Shown here piece by piece: positions 18,601 through 26,945 of a DNA stretch of 64,000 nt (positions are counted from its first letter, which is position 1; every line of letters starts with the position of its first letter). This stretch comes from Collinsella sp. (lineage in GTDB: Bacteria; Actinomycetota; Coriobacteriia; Coriobacteriales; Coriobacteriaceae). The notes below the pieces were generated by a model. It ran no database searches, was not told the origin of the DNA, and was given only the letters and a program-made list of their open reading frames with translations. The position numbers and the translations under genes were made by a program. The stretch covers positions 55,419 through 119,418 of the forward strand of contig DXMY01000049.1 of assembly GCA_019413925.1 (NCBI GenBank). The letters run 5' to 3'.

Positions 18601-21600
18601 GTCACGGTATAGTGCGCGCCCACGGGTAGGCCGGAGATGATCTTCTCCCCGCCATCCTTAAGCGTGAAGGTCGCCTTGCCGTCCGTAAACGTCACGGCGT
18701 CCTCGCCCTTGCCGAAGGTGCCGGAGACGGGCTCGCCGTCCCCGTCGGCCAGCGCGACCGTGAAGCCGAACTCACGCTGGCTGTCGCCGCCGACGACCGT
18801 CTTCTTGACGGTGAGGCTGCCCCCGCGGGGCACGCTGTTGTGGGTCGTGTTGGTCTGCGACTCGTTCTCGCCCACCTTGACCGTTGCGGTGTTGGCGATG
18901 TCGTCGACCACGGCGGCTTCGGCGGAGACCTTCACGTCAAAGCTGAGCGTGCCCGTGGCGCCCGCAGCCTGCTCGCCGAGCGACCAGGTAAGGGTGCGCG
19001 TCGCGGCGTCGTAGGCGGCACCGTCGGCAGAACCCTCAACATAGTTAACGCCCTTGGGCAGGACATCGGTCACCGTCACGTCGGCCGCCTGCGCGGCGCC
19101 CCTGTCGTCGACGCTGTTATTGGCCCAGCCGATGGTATAGGTGAGGGTATCGCCCACGCCCACCGGTTTGCCATCCACATCGACCTTGGCGCCCGAGGCG
19201 TCCGCCTTGGTGACGGTCTTGGTGTTGTCGTGCGGCGTGAAGGTGTTGGTGAAAGTCTTCTTGCCCCGCTCGTTGGAGATCTCGGCCTTAAGGCCGGCAC
19301 CGGTCTGAGTCACCGCGATGTCGAAGGTGTAGGCATGCGCGTCGTCCTCAATCAGGACATCGCCGCTTGCTTTCTCGGTCACGGTCGCGTGGTAGGTGCC
19401 CAGATTGGTGAAGCTGAGCTCGCCAAAGGAAACCTTGCCGTCCTTGTCATTCTTCGCCTCGATTGGGTAGCCCTCGAGAACATTGCCCGCGCCATCGGTG
19501 AGGGAGAGCTCGAAGGTGAATTCCCCCTCCTGGAGGCCGGGCTTGCGGCCTCCAGCGAGCACCTTGGTGAGCTCGGGGACGGACGCCGTGGCGGGGGCGG
19601 GGTCGAAGGTGTTGGTGAAGGCGGCGGAGGCGACCTGATCGGCCGAGATGGAGCCCTCGGCCCTGGATCCCTCGGCTCCGTTCACCGCGGTCGTGTAGCC
19701 CTCGGCGGCACGTTCGGTCACCGTGTAGGCAGTTCCCGCGGGCAGCCCCGTGATCCTCGCCGTCTGGCCATCTTTGAGCTTGAGGGTCGCCTTGCCGTCC
19801 TCGAACGTCGCGTCACCGTAGGTGCCGGATACTTTGCGGCCCATGGCATCGGTGGCCTCAACCACAAACTTAAATATCTTGTCCGCGTCGACCGCCAGGC
19901 CCTCGCGCGCCACGACGGTCTTGGAGACATCGAGCTCGCCCGTCTTCACAGTGTTGGTCACGGTGAAGCCGCGCTCGGCGTCGCCGGAGACCTTGGAGCT
20001 GTAGCCCTCGACGGCGTCCTCGGCCACGGTGTAGCGGACCTCGGAGCCGGAAGCATCACGCTGCGGCAGGTTGGAGAAGACGCCCTCCCAGCCGTCAGAC
20101 TCGCTCAGGGTGATCGAATCGATGACGGTATCGCCGTTCTTGAGATTTACTTTGACCTTATTAGGATGGGGGATCTTATGGTTCCCCCAGACCTTTTTGA
20201 TGGGAATGTTGATGTTCTCGGACTTACCGATGACAACGCCGCCGTTGGCGCCGATGCCGCCTCCCAACGGCGCCGTATTGCCAGAGATCGTCAGCGACGT
20301 CTGGCCGCCGCCGAGGTTATACACATCCTCGCTCATCACAGATTTAAGCGCGACGTTCGGCGTGGCGTCGGTAAAGGACAGGGGCTCGCCGTTATCGCCA
20401 TCGGGCGTGAATCGCGGGATTTTGGGGTTTGTTGCCGCAGTGGTGCCCTCGGGGTTAAACAGTCCACCGTCTCTGTACCAGCTGACCTTTCCGCCGCCCG
20501 GAGCGCGGTTGGCCAAGGTCAGTTTGTATTTGGCATCTTTGAAGCCGGTGAAGACAAAGTCGTCTCCCGCATCACCAGCCGTGTTCCTGGCGATCAGGCC
20601 GCCGTCCTGGACGTAGACCTTGGCATCTCCGGTCGGGCAGAACCACATGCCGCCGCCCTGTTTATCCGCATGGTTATCAACAACGAGAGCGTTTTCGATA
20701 TGGAGCGTACTATAGCCAAGATACTCGTTACCTTCGCTATACACGCCGCCACCCATGCTCCAAGCAGTATTGCCCTTGATCTCGCCCGCGCTGAGCGTGA
20801 CGCCATCCGAATAGGCATAGACGCCTCCGCCGGCGGAAGCGGAGTTGTCAGATATGGACCCGCCCTGCATGGTGAAAGCAGTATTCCCCTTTTCGCCGCC
20901 CTGGCAGCCCGGGTCAACCACACACACTCCGCCGCCTTTGCCTTTGCCCTTGCCAGACACAACGTTGTTCTTAATCTTTCCACCCGTCATGGTGAACTCG
21001 GCGTTGCCCTCAATATGAACTGCTCCGGAAGGATCGTAGGCCGCCTCCAGCCTACTGCTCCTGTTGCCGGAAATCTGGCCACCAGTCATCGTGAACTTGG
21101 CTCTTTGGTTTTCGCCCTTACCCTGGCCGTACGCAAGCACCGCACTGCCTCGATAACCGTTGTTGCCCTCGATGCGGCCTCCGCTCATGTCAAAGCGAGC
21201 ATCGCCCCACAAAATGACGCCAGAAGATGTAAGCCAATAGCAATTGGTGGCCCCGGTAACGACTCCGTTGTTACGGATAACGCCACCCCTCATAACTACA
21301 TGAGCGCCACTGGACGCGCGAACGGCACCGCAATACGAATGGCGCAGCTCGCACTGCTCGATAACGCCGCCCGTCATGGTAAGCGAGGCATTTTCTCCCG
21401 ACACGTCGACGGCGCCCGCGTTATCACTGCTCGTGGTGCCGTCGTACACAACGGCCTCGCCAGAGAGCACAACCGCTCCCCTGCTAGAAATAATGGCGCC
21501 CTTGTTGTATCGACCCCTCAGGGACACGTTCCCCGACAGCTCGAGAGATGCCCCCTCGGCAACATTGACCAGTACGGAGACATCGCTATTCTTTGTTGCC

Positions 21601-23219
21601 AAGATGGTATAGGGCTTATCCGACGTGATCTTAATCATCTTCCCGGCAGGAATCGTGAGCATGGAGCCGAGCTTCACGTGCTTTTCCAGCTTGATGACGG
21701 TCTCCTTGCCTTTGGGGGCCTCGCTGACCAGCTCCTGAAGGGTCTTGGTGCCGTCATGACTCACGGTATCGCCGACGCCGTCATCGATGGACTCGCGCGT
21801 GTAGACGATATCGACGCCAGAGCTCGGGAGTTTCTCCGAGCCTTTGATGTCGTCCATGCTGTTTTCGATTGTGATCTTTTTAACCGTGCTGCCTTCAAAC
21901 ATATCCAAGGGTATTTCGGTAAGACCGCGCCCAATCGTTACGTCTCTCACGCCATCTACGCGCGAGAAGGCTGCCGTGCCAACGGAAGTCACGGAATCCG
22001 GAATGGAAAGCTGCTCCGGCAACGTGCCGCGATAGAAGGCGTAGTTGCCAATTTTCTCAAGTGTCTCGGGAAGCTGGACGGCGACGTTGCTCCAGATAAA
22101 GGCCCAGTCACCGATGCTCTTCAGGCTGTCGCAGAGCCCCACGATCGTAACCGGCGCGTAGCAGAACGCATAGCCCGGAACGCTCTGCAGCGAGGACAGG
22201 TCCACGGACGCCTTCAGATTTTCGCACTCGTAAAAAGCCCCCCAGCCCATGTTTGTTACCTTGCTTAGATTGGGCACGCTCGCTAGGCTGGCGCACCCCT
22301 GGAAAGCAGAGGATCCGATGCTCTTCAATGTGCCCGGGAAATCGATGCCGGTCAAACTCGAGCAATTCTGAAACGCCTTATCCCCGATGGACTCGATTTC
22401 GCCCAGCGCGGTGACGGATGTTAGAGAGGTGCATCCGTCAAACATGTGCGAGGGGATCTTAGTAACCGAAGCGGGCAACGACACGCTTGTCAGAGACGTG
22501 CAGTCTTCGAAAACGCCCGTTATGGTGTCGGAGAAGGCGACATCTTTTGGAAACTCGATGCCCGTGAGGGCTGTGGCCCCCTCGAAGGCGCCCGAGCCAG
22601 AAATCATTTTGAGGGTGGAGGGGAGATCGATCTCCGAAAGGCTGCTGCAGCCATTGACCATCATGTTGGCGCTAATCTTCTCGACGCCCTCATCGAAATA
22701 GAGCTTTTCGAGTGAGCCGGCGTTTTGCAGCGTGCAACTGAAGTCCTTGATGGAGCCAGGGATATGGAGCTCCTTGACCTTTACGAACTTCCGGAAATAC
22801 CATCCGCGCACGTTTTCGAGCGTGTCGGGAAGCGTCAGCTGCTCAACGTTCTCGGCCACGATACCAGACGAGAATGCAAGTTCGGTGACCTTGTAGGTCT
22901 GGCCACCATGCTCGATGGAGCTGGGCACACTCACCGCGGTCACACTGTCATCGGCAACAATACATGTGATTTCCGCCGTGCCTTTATCCGTGGTCTCGCA
23001 CGAATAGGTCACGCCGTCCTGGGTGATCTCAAACTCCTCCGCAGTATACGCAGTCCGCGATGCCGTGGCCGCATATGCGACACCGGCCGTCGCGCCAACG
23101 GATAAACATCCGAAGCCGAGAACCAGCGCAAGGCAGAGAGCAGCGACTCTCCGCCCCCCCGCCGAAAACTTTCCTCTCCAATTCCCTTCTCCCCCTCTGG
23201 TGTCGCCTTCTCTTCCCAA
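15687..23219 (-). CDS. Giant LPXTG-type adhesin: LRR, beta-helix, Cna-B and pilin isopeptide repeats
   Basis: A 2510-codon frame. Order: signal peptide (about 20-50, ending AYA-AT); BspA/LRR_5-type leucine-rich repeats (about 95-430; GCTSLTSV, LPDTLENV); Gly-rich right-handed beta-helix (about 560-990; repeated FTMTGG); Cna-B domain (about 1000-1085; KKVWGNH); further Cna-B/DUF5979-like blocks near 1093 and 1463; a DUF11-like block (about 1330-1440); and about seven FctA-like pilin isopeptide domains (K-x-LxGR followed by FxF, near 1210, 1577, 1734, 1900, 2043, 2199, 2320). A Gly/Ser linker, MPDTGD near 2475, a hydrophobic span and RRRR end the protein. Start uncertain: the frame allows only TTG at 23219, without a good ribosome site. 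A seven-C tract (23154-23160) separates it from a TTG at about 23184 preceded by GGGGGAGAAGGG in another frame. Confidence 0.85.
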   Translation of the reverse strand: MGREGDTRGGEGNWRGKFSAGGRRVAALCLALVLGFGCLSVGATAGVAYAATASRTAYTAEEFEITQDGVTYSCETTDKGTAEITCIVADDSVTAVSVPSSIEHGGQTYKVTELAFSSGIVAENVEQLTLPDTLENVRGWYFRKFVKVKELHIPGSIKDFSCTLQNAGSLEKLYFDEGVEKISANMMVNGCSSLSEIDLPSTLKMISGSGAFEGATALTGIEFPKDVAFSDTITGVFEDCTSLTSVSLPASVTKIPSHMFDGCTSLTSVTALGEIESIGDKAFQNCSSLTGIDFPGTLKSIGSSAFQGCASLASVPNLSKVTNMGWGAFYECENLKASVDLSSLQSVPGYAFCYAPVTIVGLCDSLKSIGDWAFIWSNVAVQLPETLEKIGNYAFYRGTLPEQLSIPDSVTSVGTAAFSRVDGVRDVTIGRGLTEIPLDMFEGSTVKKITIENSMDDIKGSEKLPSSGVDIVYTRESIDDGVGDTVSHDGTKTLQELVSEAPKGKETVIKLEKHVKLGSMLTIPAGKMIKITSDKPYTILATKNSDVSVLVNVAEGASLELSGNVSLRGRYNKGAIISSRGAVVLSGEAVVYDGTTSSDNAGAVDVSGENASLTMTGGVIEQCELRHSYCGAVRASSGAHVVMRGGVIRNNGVVTGATNCYWLTSSGVILWGDARFDMSGGRIEGNNGYRGSAVLAYGQGKGENQRAKFTMTGGQISGNRSSRLEAAYDPSGAVHIEGNAEFTMTGGKIKNNVVSGKGKGKGGGVCVVDPGCQGGEKGNTAFTMQGGSISDNSASAGGGVYAYSDGVTLSAGEIKGNTAWSMGGGVYSEGNEYLGYSTLHIENALVVDNHADKQGGGMWFCPTGDAKVYVQDGGLIARNTAGDAGDDFVFTGFKDAKYKLTLANRAPGGGKVSWYRDGGLFNPEGTTAATNPKIPRFTPDGDNGEPLSFTDATPNVALKSVMSEDVYNLGGGQTSLTISGNTAPLGGGIGANGGVVIGKSENINIPIKKVWGNHKIPHPNKVKVNLKNGDTVIDSITLSESDGWEGVFSNLPQRDASGSEVRYTVAEDAVEGYSSKVSGDAERGFTVTNTVKTGELDVSKTVVAREGLAVDADKIFKFVVEATDAMGRKVSGTYGDATFEDGKATLKLKDGQTARITGLPAGTAYTVTERAAEGYTTAVNGAEGSRAEGSISADQVASAAFTNTFDPAPATASVPELTKVLAGGRKPGLQEGEFTFELSLTDGAGNVLEGYPIEAKNDKDGKVSFGELSFTNLGTYHATVTEKASGDVLIEDDAHAYTFDIAVTQTGAGLKAEISNERGKKTFTNTFTPHDNTKTVTKADASGAKVDVDGKPVGVGDTLTYTIGWANNSVDDRGAAQAADVTVTDVLPKGVNYVEGSADGAAYDAATRTLTWSLGEQAAGATGTLSFDVKVSAEAAVVDDIANTATVKVGENESQTNTTHNSVPRGGSLTVKKTVVGGDSQREFGFTVALADGDGEPVSGTFGKGEDAVTFTDGKATFTLKDGGEKIISGLPVGAHYTVTEDAAEGYATTAEGAEGTVTEAGATAAFTNTYGTATEGRDVSTAGLFTKTLEGRDWAEGDSFQFTLAGEGGAPMPEGSADGSKTVSVTAAAGTKAGDRVAFDFGPIRYTLDDIKDAGFAEVGGKRVRAKTFAYTVREVRPDDGSAIAGMAYDGHAATMTVTVTDDGSGNLTATTPAIAQASGGDFVNTYTTELDYSTRAGVRLSKTLRGRAMEAGQFAFTVTADAETAAKLGLKTGKDAYAVAAADDGAAGLVDLIGGTAESDVKFTDADAGKVYRFTVTETKLGGEGYTNDTAPRTVTIAPAYDAATGKLTVTTTVARDGVEVARSEVSTANDVTATPAPVTVAFQNSYEATGTLGGEGNVAINATKTLTGRAAAAGEFSFSVRDAQGNVVATATNQASGDGEAVGLSFSPISYTTDALEQMVADGIATRAADGSWVIPYTVSEDGTDRLPAGVTAAVSSFGITVKVTDNGKGGLDVAVTYPEGSDGTLSFVNAYSAGEATVDLAGTKTLALSQAGLGLTQAGIAGKYTFKIEPLDGAPAPVDASGKTVTEAANDAAGNVALGHVTFKQPSDLDDVEIDGGGLRAKTFTYRVSESGSVDGVVNDATATRTFMVRVVEDTAAGTLVAEVLPAEGTPEGKGAFEFTNTYGVNPTPSSVTDQIKVSKKLKGRDLAEGEFEFQLVEIAADGSESVVATGKNAADGTVALSPVTYTAPGTHSYELRESAATAGGVTYDKTTYRVRTTVTDAGNGTLAVKHELADAEGNAAGDTSAIFTNGYEAAPVTLKLGAAKVLKGAELTAGQFGFELKGRDGKVMSTAKNAADGSVVFDALTFKRAGTYTFTVSEVDDGQAHVTYDKAVHEIVVTVSDEAADGTKTGYLSAKVSYEGDANLPPVFTNSYVEEPGTPENPGTPGGGSGGGSDNGSGGGSGGDGSKGGMPDTGDRSLPAAALAVMAGIGALTVAGGAVLYRRRR
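23154..23160. repeat. C7 homopolymer tract in the leader of the giant adhesin gene
   Basis: Seven C on the plus strand (G7 on the coding strand) between the possible start codons and the hydrophobic core of the signal peptide. Losing one base would bring the better ribosome site and TTG near 23184 into frame. Confidence 0.8.
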
Positions 23220-23310
23220 GAGCGATCTATTGATTAGGACAGTTTAAAGACAACATTATGCCCAAAGAGGCCCATCATGGAGATAATCCACGTCTTCGCC
23301 CGAAATGGTA

Positions 23311-23333
23311 ATTAATTGGCAGGATTAATTGGC
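23311..23333 (-). promoter_or_regulatory. Direct repeats upstream of the giant adhesin gene
   Basis: ATTAATTGGC occurs at 23311-23320 and again at 23324-23333, a 13-bp period, about 95 bases before the start. Could be a regulator site or UP-like element. The rest of 23220-23513 holds no gene that I can support; near 23249 CATAAT might be a -10 hexamer. Confidence 0.3.
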
Positions 23334-23467
23334 GAACAACTGAACGAAAGGCAATCTACTAATGGCACATAAATGGCGGCGTCAACACCTGAAGTGCATA
23401 GTCTCCGATCCCCAGACAACACCATCGAGCGCCGCAAGGCGCAGGATTGATTTGTTCAGATTCACAT

Positions 23468-23510
23468 GCCTTTACGGGTGATTTTCTAGCCCCGTCCCAA
23501 AATGACTACT
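23468..23510 (-). repeat. 18-base repeat (copy 2) and GGGACGGGGCTA motif
   Basis: AAAATCACCCGTAAAGGC (minus strand, 23468-23485) repeats the element at 15346-15363. Next to it TTTTGGGACGGGGCTA resembles the centre of the palindrome at 35663-35703. Both lie just past the stop of the TadA-glycerate kinase gene. Function unknown. Confidence 0.4.
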
Positions 23511-23513
23511 TTT

Positions 23514-25295
23514 CTAGATTCGGCCGAGGTCGTAGGATCGAGCGGCAGACTCGCCGGCACAGATGAGGTTGGTTGTGGCTTCTTGCAGATCGAGTGCCTG
23601 CTCCAGATCCATGGGCTTGCGGCAAATCGGCAAAACCAAGTCGATACCCTGCTCGTACACCGCATCCAGGTTGTCGGCACGACCGCCCACGACAGCGGCC
23701 ACCGGCTTGCCATATCGCTTCGCACGGCAGGCCACACCCACCGGCGCCTTGCCGGCGGCGGATTGCTCATCCATATTGCCCTCGCCTGTAATGACCAGGT
23801 CGACATCGCGCACGCGCTCGTCAAACCCAACCAGATCGAGCACCGTCTCCACGCCAGAGCGCAGCTCCGCACCGAGCGCCAGCAGCGCAGCACCTAGGCC
23901 GCCCGCAGCACCGGCACCGGGCACGCCGAGCACCGAGCCAAATGTCCGTGCGCCCTCGGGTGTGCGCATCAACCCCTGGGCTCGAGCTCCGGCAATCGCC
24001 GCATCGAGCAAACGACCGTAGCCGACCATCCAACTGTCGTACCTGCGTAGCGCCTCGGTATCATCTGTCGGCAGGCCCTTCTGCCCACCGAACACCGCTA
24101 GGGCACCTCGGCGTCCCACGAGTGGGTTCTCGACATCGGAAAGCACCACGACACGCACGCCGTTCAGTGCCCGAAGCGCTGGCGCCAAATCGATACTCAC
24201 CACGTGTTCGAGACCCGCGAGACCGGGAGCGATATCGCGGCCGTGCTCATCGACCACACGCGCGCCCAGCGCCTGCAGCATGCCGGCGCCACCATCGTTG
24301 GTGGCGCTGCCGCCCAAGCCAATATAGATAGTCTTTGCCCCGGCACGAACCGCACGGAGCATCAGCTCGCCCACGCCATAGGTTGTAGCAGCCAGCGCCG
24401 ACAACTCCGTGCAAGGCGAATACCCAATGCCGGCCGCCTCGGCCATCTCAATCACAGCGGACCCGCGCTCGCCGTCCACCAACATCCGTGCAGACACGCG
24501 ATCGCCCAAGGGGCCCGCAACCTCGCAGGTCACAAACTCGCCACCGCAAGCGGCAACGGCATCGAGCGTTCCCTCGCCACCATCTGCCAGCGGCAAAGCG
24601 TTCAGCTCGGCATCGGGCCAAACGCGGCGCACGCCCTCGGCAACCGCTGCCTCCGCCTGCGCGCTCGAAACGCTGCCCTTAAAGGAGTCAATTGCCAGCA
24701 GCACGCGGCGGGGCCGGCGGCACGCAGGACCAAAGTCAACCGCCGTGTCAGCATCCTCACCGGCACCTGCAAGCGCTGCGGCGTGAGCGGCATGCGCCTC
24801 AAGATCGGCCCCACAACCGCAATCAGTGCCGCCCGCTCCGCGCAGACCGCCAAAATAGCTACTCAGCAGCTCGCGGCATTCATCCGCCAGGACCCCAGCC
24901 GTCACGTTAAACCGATGATTCAGGCGCGAATCGGCATTCAGGTCATACAGCGAACCCAGCGCGCCCGCCTTGGCATCACTCGCGCCATACACGCAGCGCC
25001 CCACGCGCGCGTTAACCATAAGCCCCGCACACATGCAGCAGGGCTCGAGCGTCACGTAGACCGTGCAATCGGAAAGGCGCCAGCGACCGAGCGACCGAGC
25101 GGCAGCGCACAGGGCCGCAAACTCGGCATGAGCCGAAGGATCCTGATCGAGCTCGCGACGATTATGCGCCCGCGCGACAATCTCGCCCGCGCGCACCACT
25201 ACGGCTCCGATGGGCACCTCGCCCACCGCCGCGGCGGCGCGCGCCTCCGCCAGCGCCTCACGCATGAACTTCTCGTCGATTTCGGTGATCGTCAT
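23514..25295 (-). CDS. Fusion of tRNA adenosine deaminase (TadA) and glycerate kinase
   Basis: A 593-residue protein. I chose the ATG at 25295, with GGAAGG upstream, over a start 17 codons earlier. Residues 1-155 are a TadA-type deaminase: zinc ligand and proton shuttle in HAEF (His56, Glu58), and PCCMC with zinc ligands Cys86 and Cys89. It would convert A34 to inosine in tRNA-Arg(ACG). After a short Ala/Gly-rich linker, residues about 195-590 form a complete class I glycerate kinase (GlxK/GarK-like): LLAIDSFKGSVSS, LPLADGGEGT, GLGGSATNDGGAGM, TGEGNMDEQS. There is no stop or frameshift between the halves. The two activities belong to unrelated pathways, so the fusion is unusual. It faces the divergent tRNA-Ser gene. 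Confidence 0.9.
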   Translation of the reverse strand: MTITEIDEKFMREALAEARAAAAVGEVPIGAVVVRAGEIVARAHNRRELDQDPSAHAEFAALCAAARSLGRWRLSDCTVYVTLEPCCMCAGLMVNARVGRCVYGASDAKAGALGSLYDLNADSRLNHRFNVTAGVLADECRELLSSYFGGLRGAGGTDCGCGADLEAHAAHAAALAGAGEDADTAVDFGPACRRPRRVLLAIDSFKGSVSSAQAEAAVAEGVRRVWPDAELNALPLADGGEGTLDAVAACGGEFVTCEVAGPLGDRVSARMLVDGERGSAVIEMAEAAGIGYSPCTELSALAATTYGVGELMLRAVRAGAKTIYIGLGGSATNDGGAGMLQALGARVVDEHGRDIAPGLAGLEHVVSIDLAPALRALNGVRVVVLSDVENPLVGRRGALAVFGGQKGLPTDDTEALRRYDSWMVGYGRLLDAAIAGARAQGLMRTPEGARTFGSVLGVPGAGAAGGLGAALLALGAELRSGVETVLDLVGFDERVRDVDLVITGEGNMDEQSAAGKAPVGVACRAKRYGKPVAAVVGGRADNLDAVYEQGIDLVLPICRKPMDLEQALDLQEATTNLICAGESAARSYDLGRI

Positions 25296-25346
25296 CGTTC
25301 GCCTTCCCTGTTGCAAATTCAAAACGATGCTATCATTACGACTCAC

Positions 25347-25436
25347 GGAGAGATGGCAGAGCGGTTGAATGCGGCGGTCTTGAAAACCGTTGAGCGCGAG
25401 AGCGTTCCGGGGGTTCGAATCCCCCTCTCTCCGCCA
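25347..25436 (+). tRNA. tRNA-Ser (anticodon TGA)
   Basis: A 90-base class II tRNA: acceptor GGAGAGA/TCTCTCC, D-arm with AGAGCGGTTGAATG, anticodon stem CGGTCTTGAAAACCG with TGA at 25381-25383, long variable arm, T-loop GGTTCGAATCC, and an encoded GCCA end. Its 3' end is 3 bases from the stop of the convergent TetR gene. Confidence 0.97.
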
Positions 25437-25439
25437 CTT

Positions 25440-26036
25440 TTAGTGATGCACCGGCGTCATGGTTCGCTCGAACAGTGCATCGACCACGTCGGCTATCTCA
25501 GGTCGACGTTCAAGATCGTGGCCCGATTCCCACCATATCGTGAAAAGTCGAATAATACCGCCGGCGACAAACTCAGACGTCGTCTCGAGTGACACGGGGG
25601 CCAGGGCATCCTCGGCAAGCACGTTCATCACACGCTCGCGGATGGAGCGGGCAATGCGGTCGCAAATAACGTTGGTCAGCATGCCCGACATGCTGCTTGC
25701 CAAAATGTTATCCATGAGCTGCTCATGGGCCAGAATCAGGTCCATGGCATCGTCCAAAATCGCGTGCCGAAGCGCGCGCACGTCCTCGGCAGACACTGTG
25801 CCGGCCTCATCGGGCTGTTTTTGCGGCAAGCCGGACATGAGCTCATCGATATAAAAGGCAAAGTAATCGTTCTTGTCGCGAAAGTGCTTGTAGAACGTCG
25901 TGCGGCGAATCATGGCGCGGTCGCACAGCATGGCAACCGTCAGATCCTCAAAATGATGCTCCTCGAGAAGCTCGGTGAAGGCATCGAACAGGGCGCGGTA
26001 GGTTTTCTTGATGCGAAGGTCCACTGGTATCGCCAT
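25440..26036 (-). CDS. TetR/AcrR-family transcriptional regulator
   Basis: A 198-residue protein from the ATG at 26036. Residues 7-56 form the TetR helix-turn-helix (FEDLTVAMLCDRAMIRRTTFYKHFRDKNDYF). The C-terminal part is helical and ends in IRLFTIWWESG, like the TetR C-terminal domain of DhaS/YxbF-type members. A longer frame upstream runs into low-complexity sequence antisense to lemA and is not credible. Divergent from lemA, with 199 bases between them. The ligand is unknown. Confidence 0.85.
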   Translation of the reverse strand: MAIPVDLRIKKTYRALFDAFTELLEEHHFEDLTVAMLCDRAMIRRTTFYKHFRDKNDYFAFYIDELMSGLPQKQPDEAGTVSAEDVRALRHAILDDAMDLILAHEQLMDNILASSMSGMLTNVICDRIARSIRERVMNVLAEDALAPVSLETTSEFVAGGIIRLFTIWWESGHDLERRPEIADVVDALFERTMTPVHH

Positions 26037-26143
26037 CCTCAGGGCAAAGACAACACTCGTCAATCTGTCGCATATCTTACACCTGTACCTCGCGCGCTTT
26101 GCCCCGGTGCCAACCCCACCGAAAACATAACGCTTACCGGAAA

Positions 26144-26173
26144 GTTCGGCACGGCAAAACGTTGCGGGTATAC
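26144..26173 (+). promoter_or_regulatory. Candidate promoter of the LemA gene
   Basis: TTCGGC at about 26144 and TATACT at about 26168 are spaced by 18 bases, about 65 bases before the lemA ATG. The TATACT matches the -10 consensus well; the -35 is weak. Confidence 0.4.
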
Positions 26174-26235
26174 TAGTAGCGTTATACCAACGGCAGCTGG
26201 CGCATGCCGCCGCGGCCATTCGAAACGGAGACATC

Positions 26236-26787
26236 ATGATTACCATCATCATCGGCATCGTTGTTGTCATTGTGATTGTCTGCGCCATCGCCGGCATCTA
26301 CAACAACATGGTCACCAAGCGTAACCGCATCGATAACGCCTGGCAGAACATCGATACGCAGCTGCAGCGCCGCAACGACCTGATCCCCAACCTGGTCGAG
26401 ACCGTCAAGGGCTACGCCAAGCACGAGCAGGAGACGCTCTCCGCCGTGATCAGCGCGCGTAACACCGCCGTCAAGGCCACTACGCCCGAGGCCAAGATGG
26501 AAGCCGACAACGTGCTGACCGGTGCGCTGCGCCAGCTCTTTGCCGTAGCCGAGGCCTATCCCGATCTTAAGGCAAACACCAACTTTACGCAGCTGCAGGC
26601 ATCACTCGAGGATACCGAGAACAAGATTAGCTACGCACGCCAGAGCTACAACGATTGCGTGCTCAGCTACAACAACGCCATTCAGACGTTCCCGGCTGTC
26701 ATCTTTGCCGGCATCTTTCAGTTTAAGGAGCGCCAGGGCTTCGAGGCCGCCGAAGCAGCCCGCCAGGCCCCGACCGTCAAGTTCTAA
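26236..26787 (+). CDS. lemA: LemA family protein
   Basis: A 183-residue protein with one N-terminal membrane helix (residues 2-22, Ile/Val-rich). It is followed by the family block NRIDNAWQNIDTQLQRRNDLIPNLVETVKGYAKHE and then YPDLKANTNFTQLQASLEDTENKISYARQSYND, a coiled-coil helical domain facing outside. The length is typical. The molecular role of LemA proteins is not settled; association with membrane stress and cell-envelope proteins has been proposed. Followed by a long palindromic element instead of a simple terminator. Confidence 0.92.
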   Translation: MITIIIGIVVVIVIVCAIAGIYNNMVTKRNRIDNAWQNIDTQLQRRNDLIPNLVETVKGYAKHEQETLSAVISARNTAVKATTPEAKMEADNVLTGALRQLFAVAEAYPDLKANTNFTQLQASLEDTENKISYARQSYNDCVLSYNNAIQTFPAVIFAGIFQFKERQGFEAAEAARQAPTVKF

Positions 26788-26945
26788 CAATCACGGCCGA
26801 GTCTTAAGCCAGTTCATCAACCCTTTAGGGTCCAAGGCACAAACCTTGGGCCCTTTTCTTATCCACGCACAACGCGCGGCCAATAGACCGCGCACCATCT
26901 TTTTTCAGATTAATCATTGCCCGTTGTGACATCGCCGAACCCGCA

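Noticed and set aside
15363..18629. 1088-codon plus-strand frame, and a similar one at 18840-22268
   Set aside because: Antisense to the giant adhesin; Arg/His/Gly-rich composition typical of a shadow frame, and it runs through the SRP RNA.
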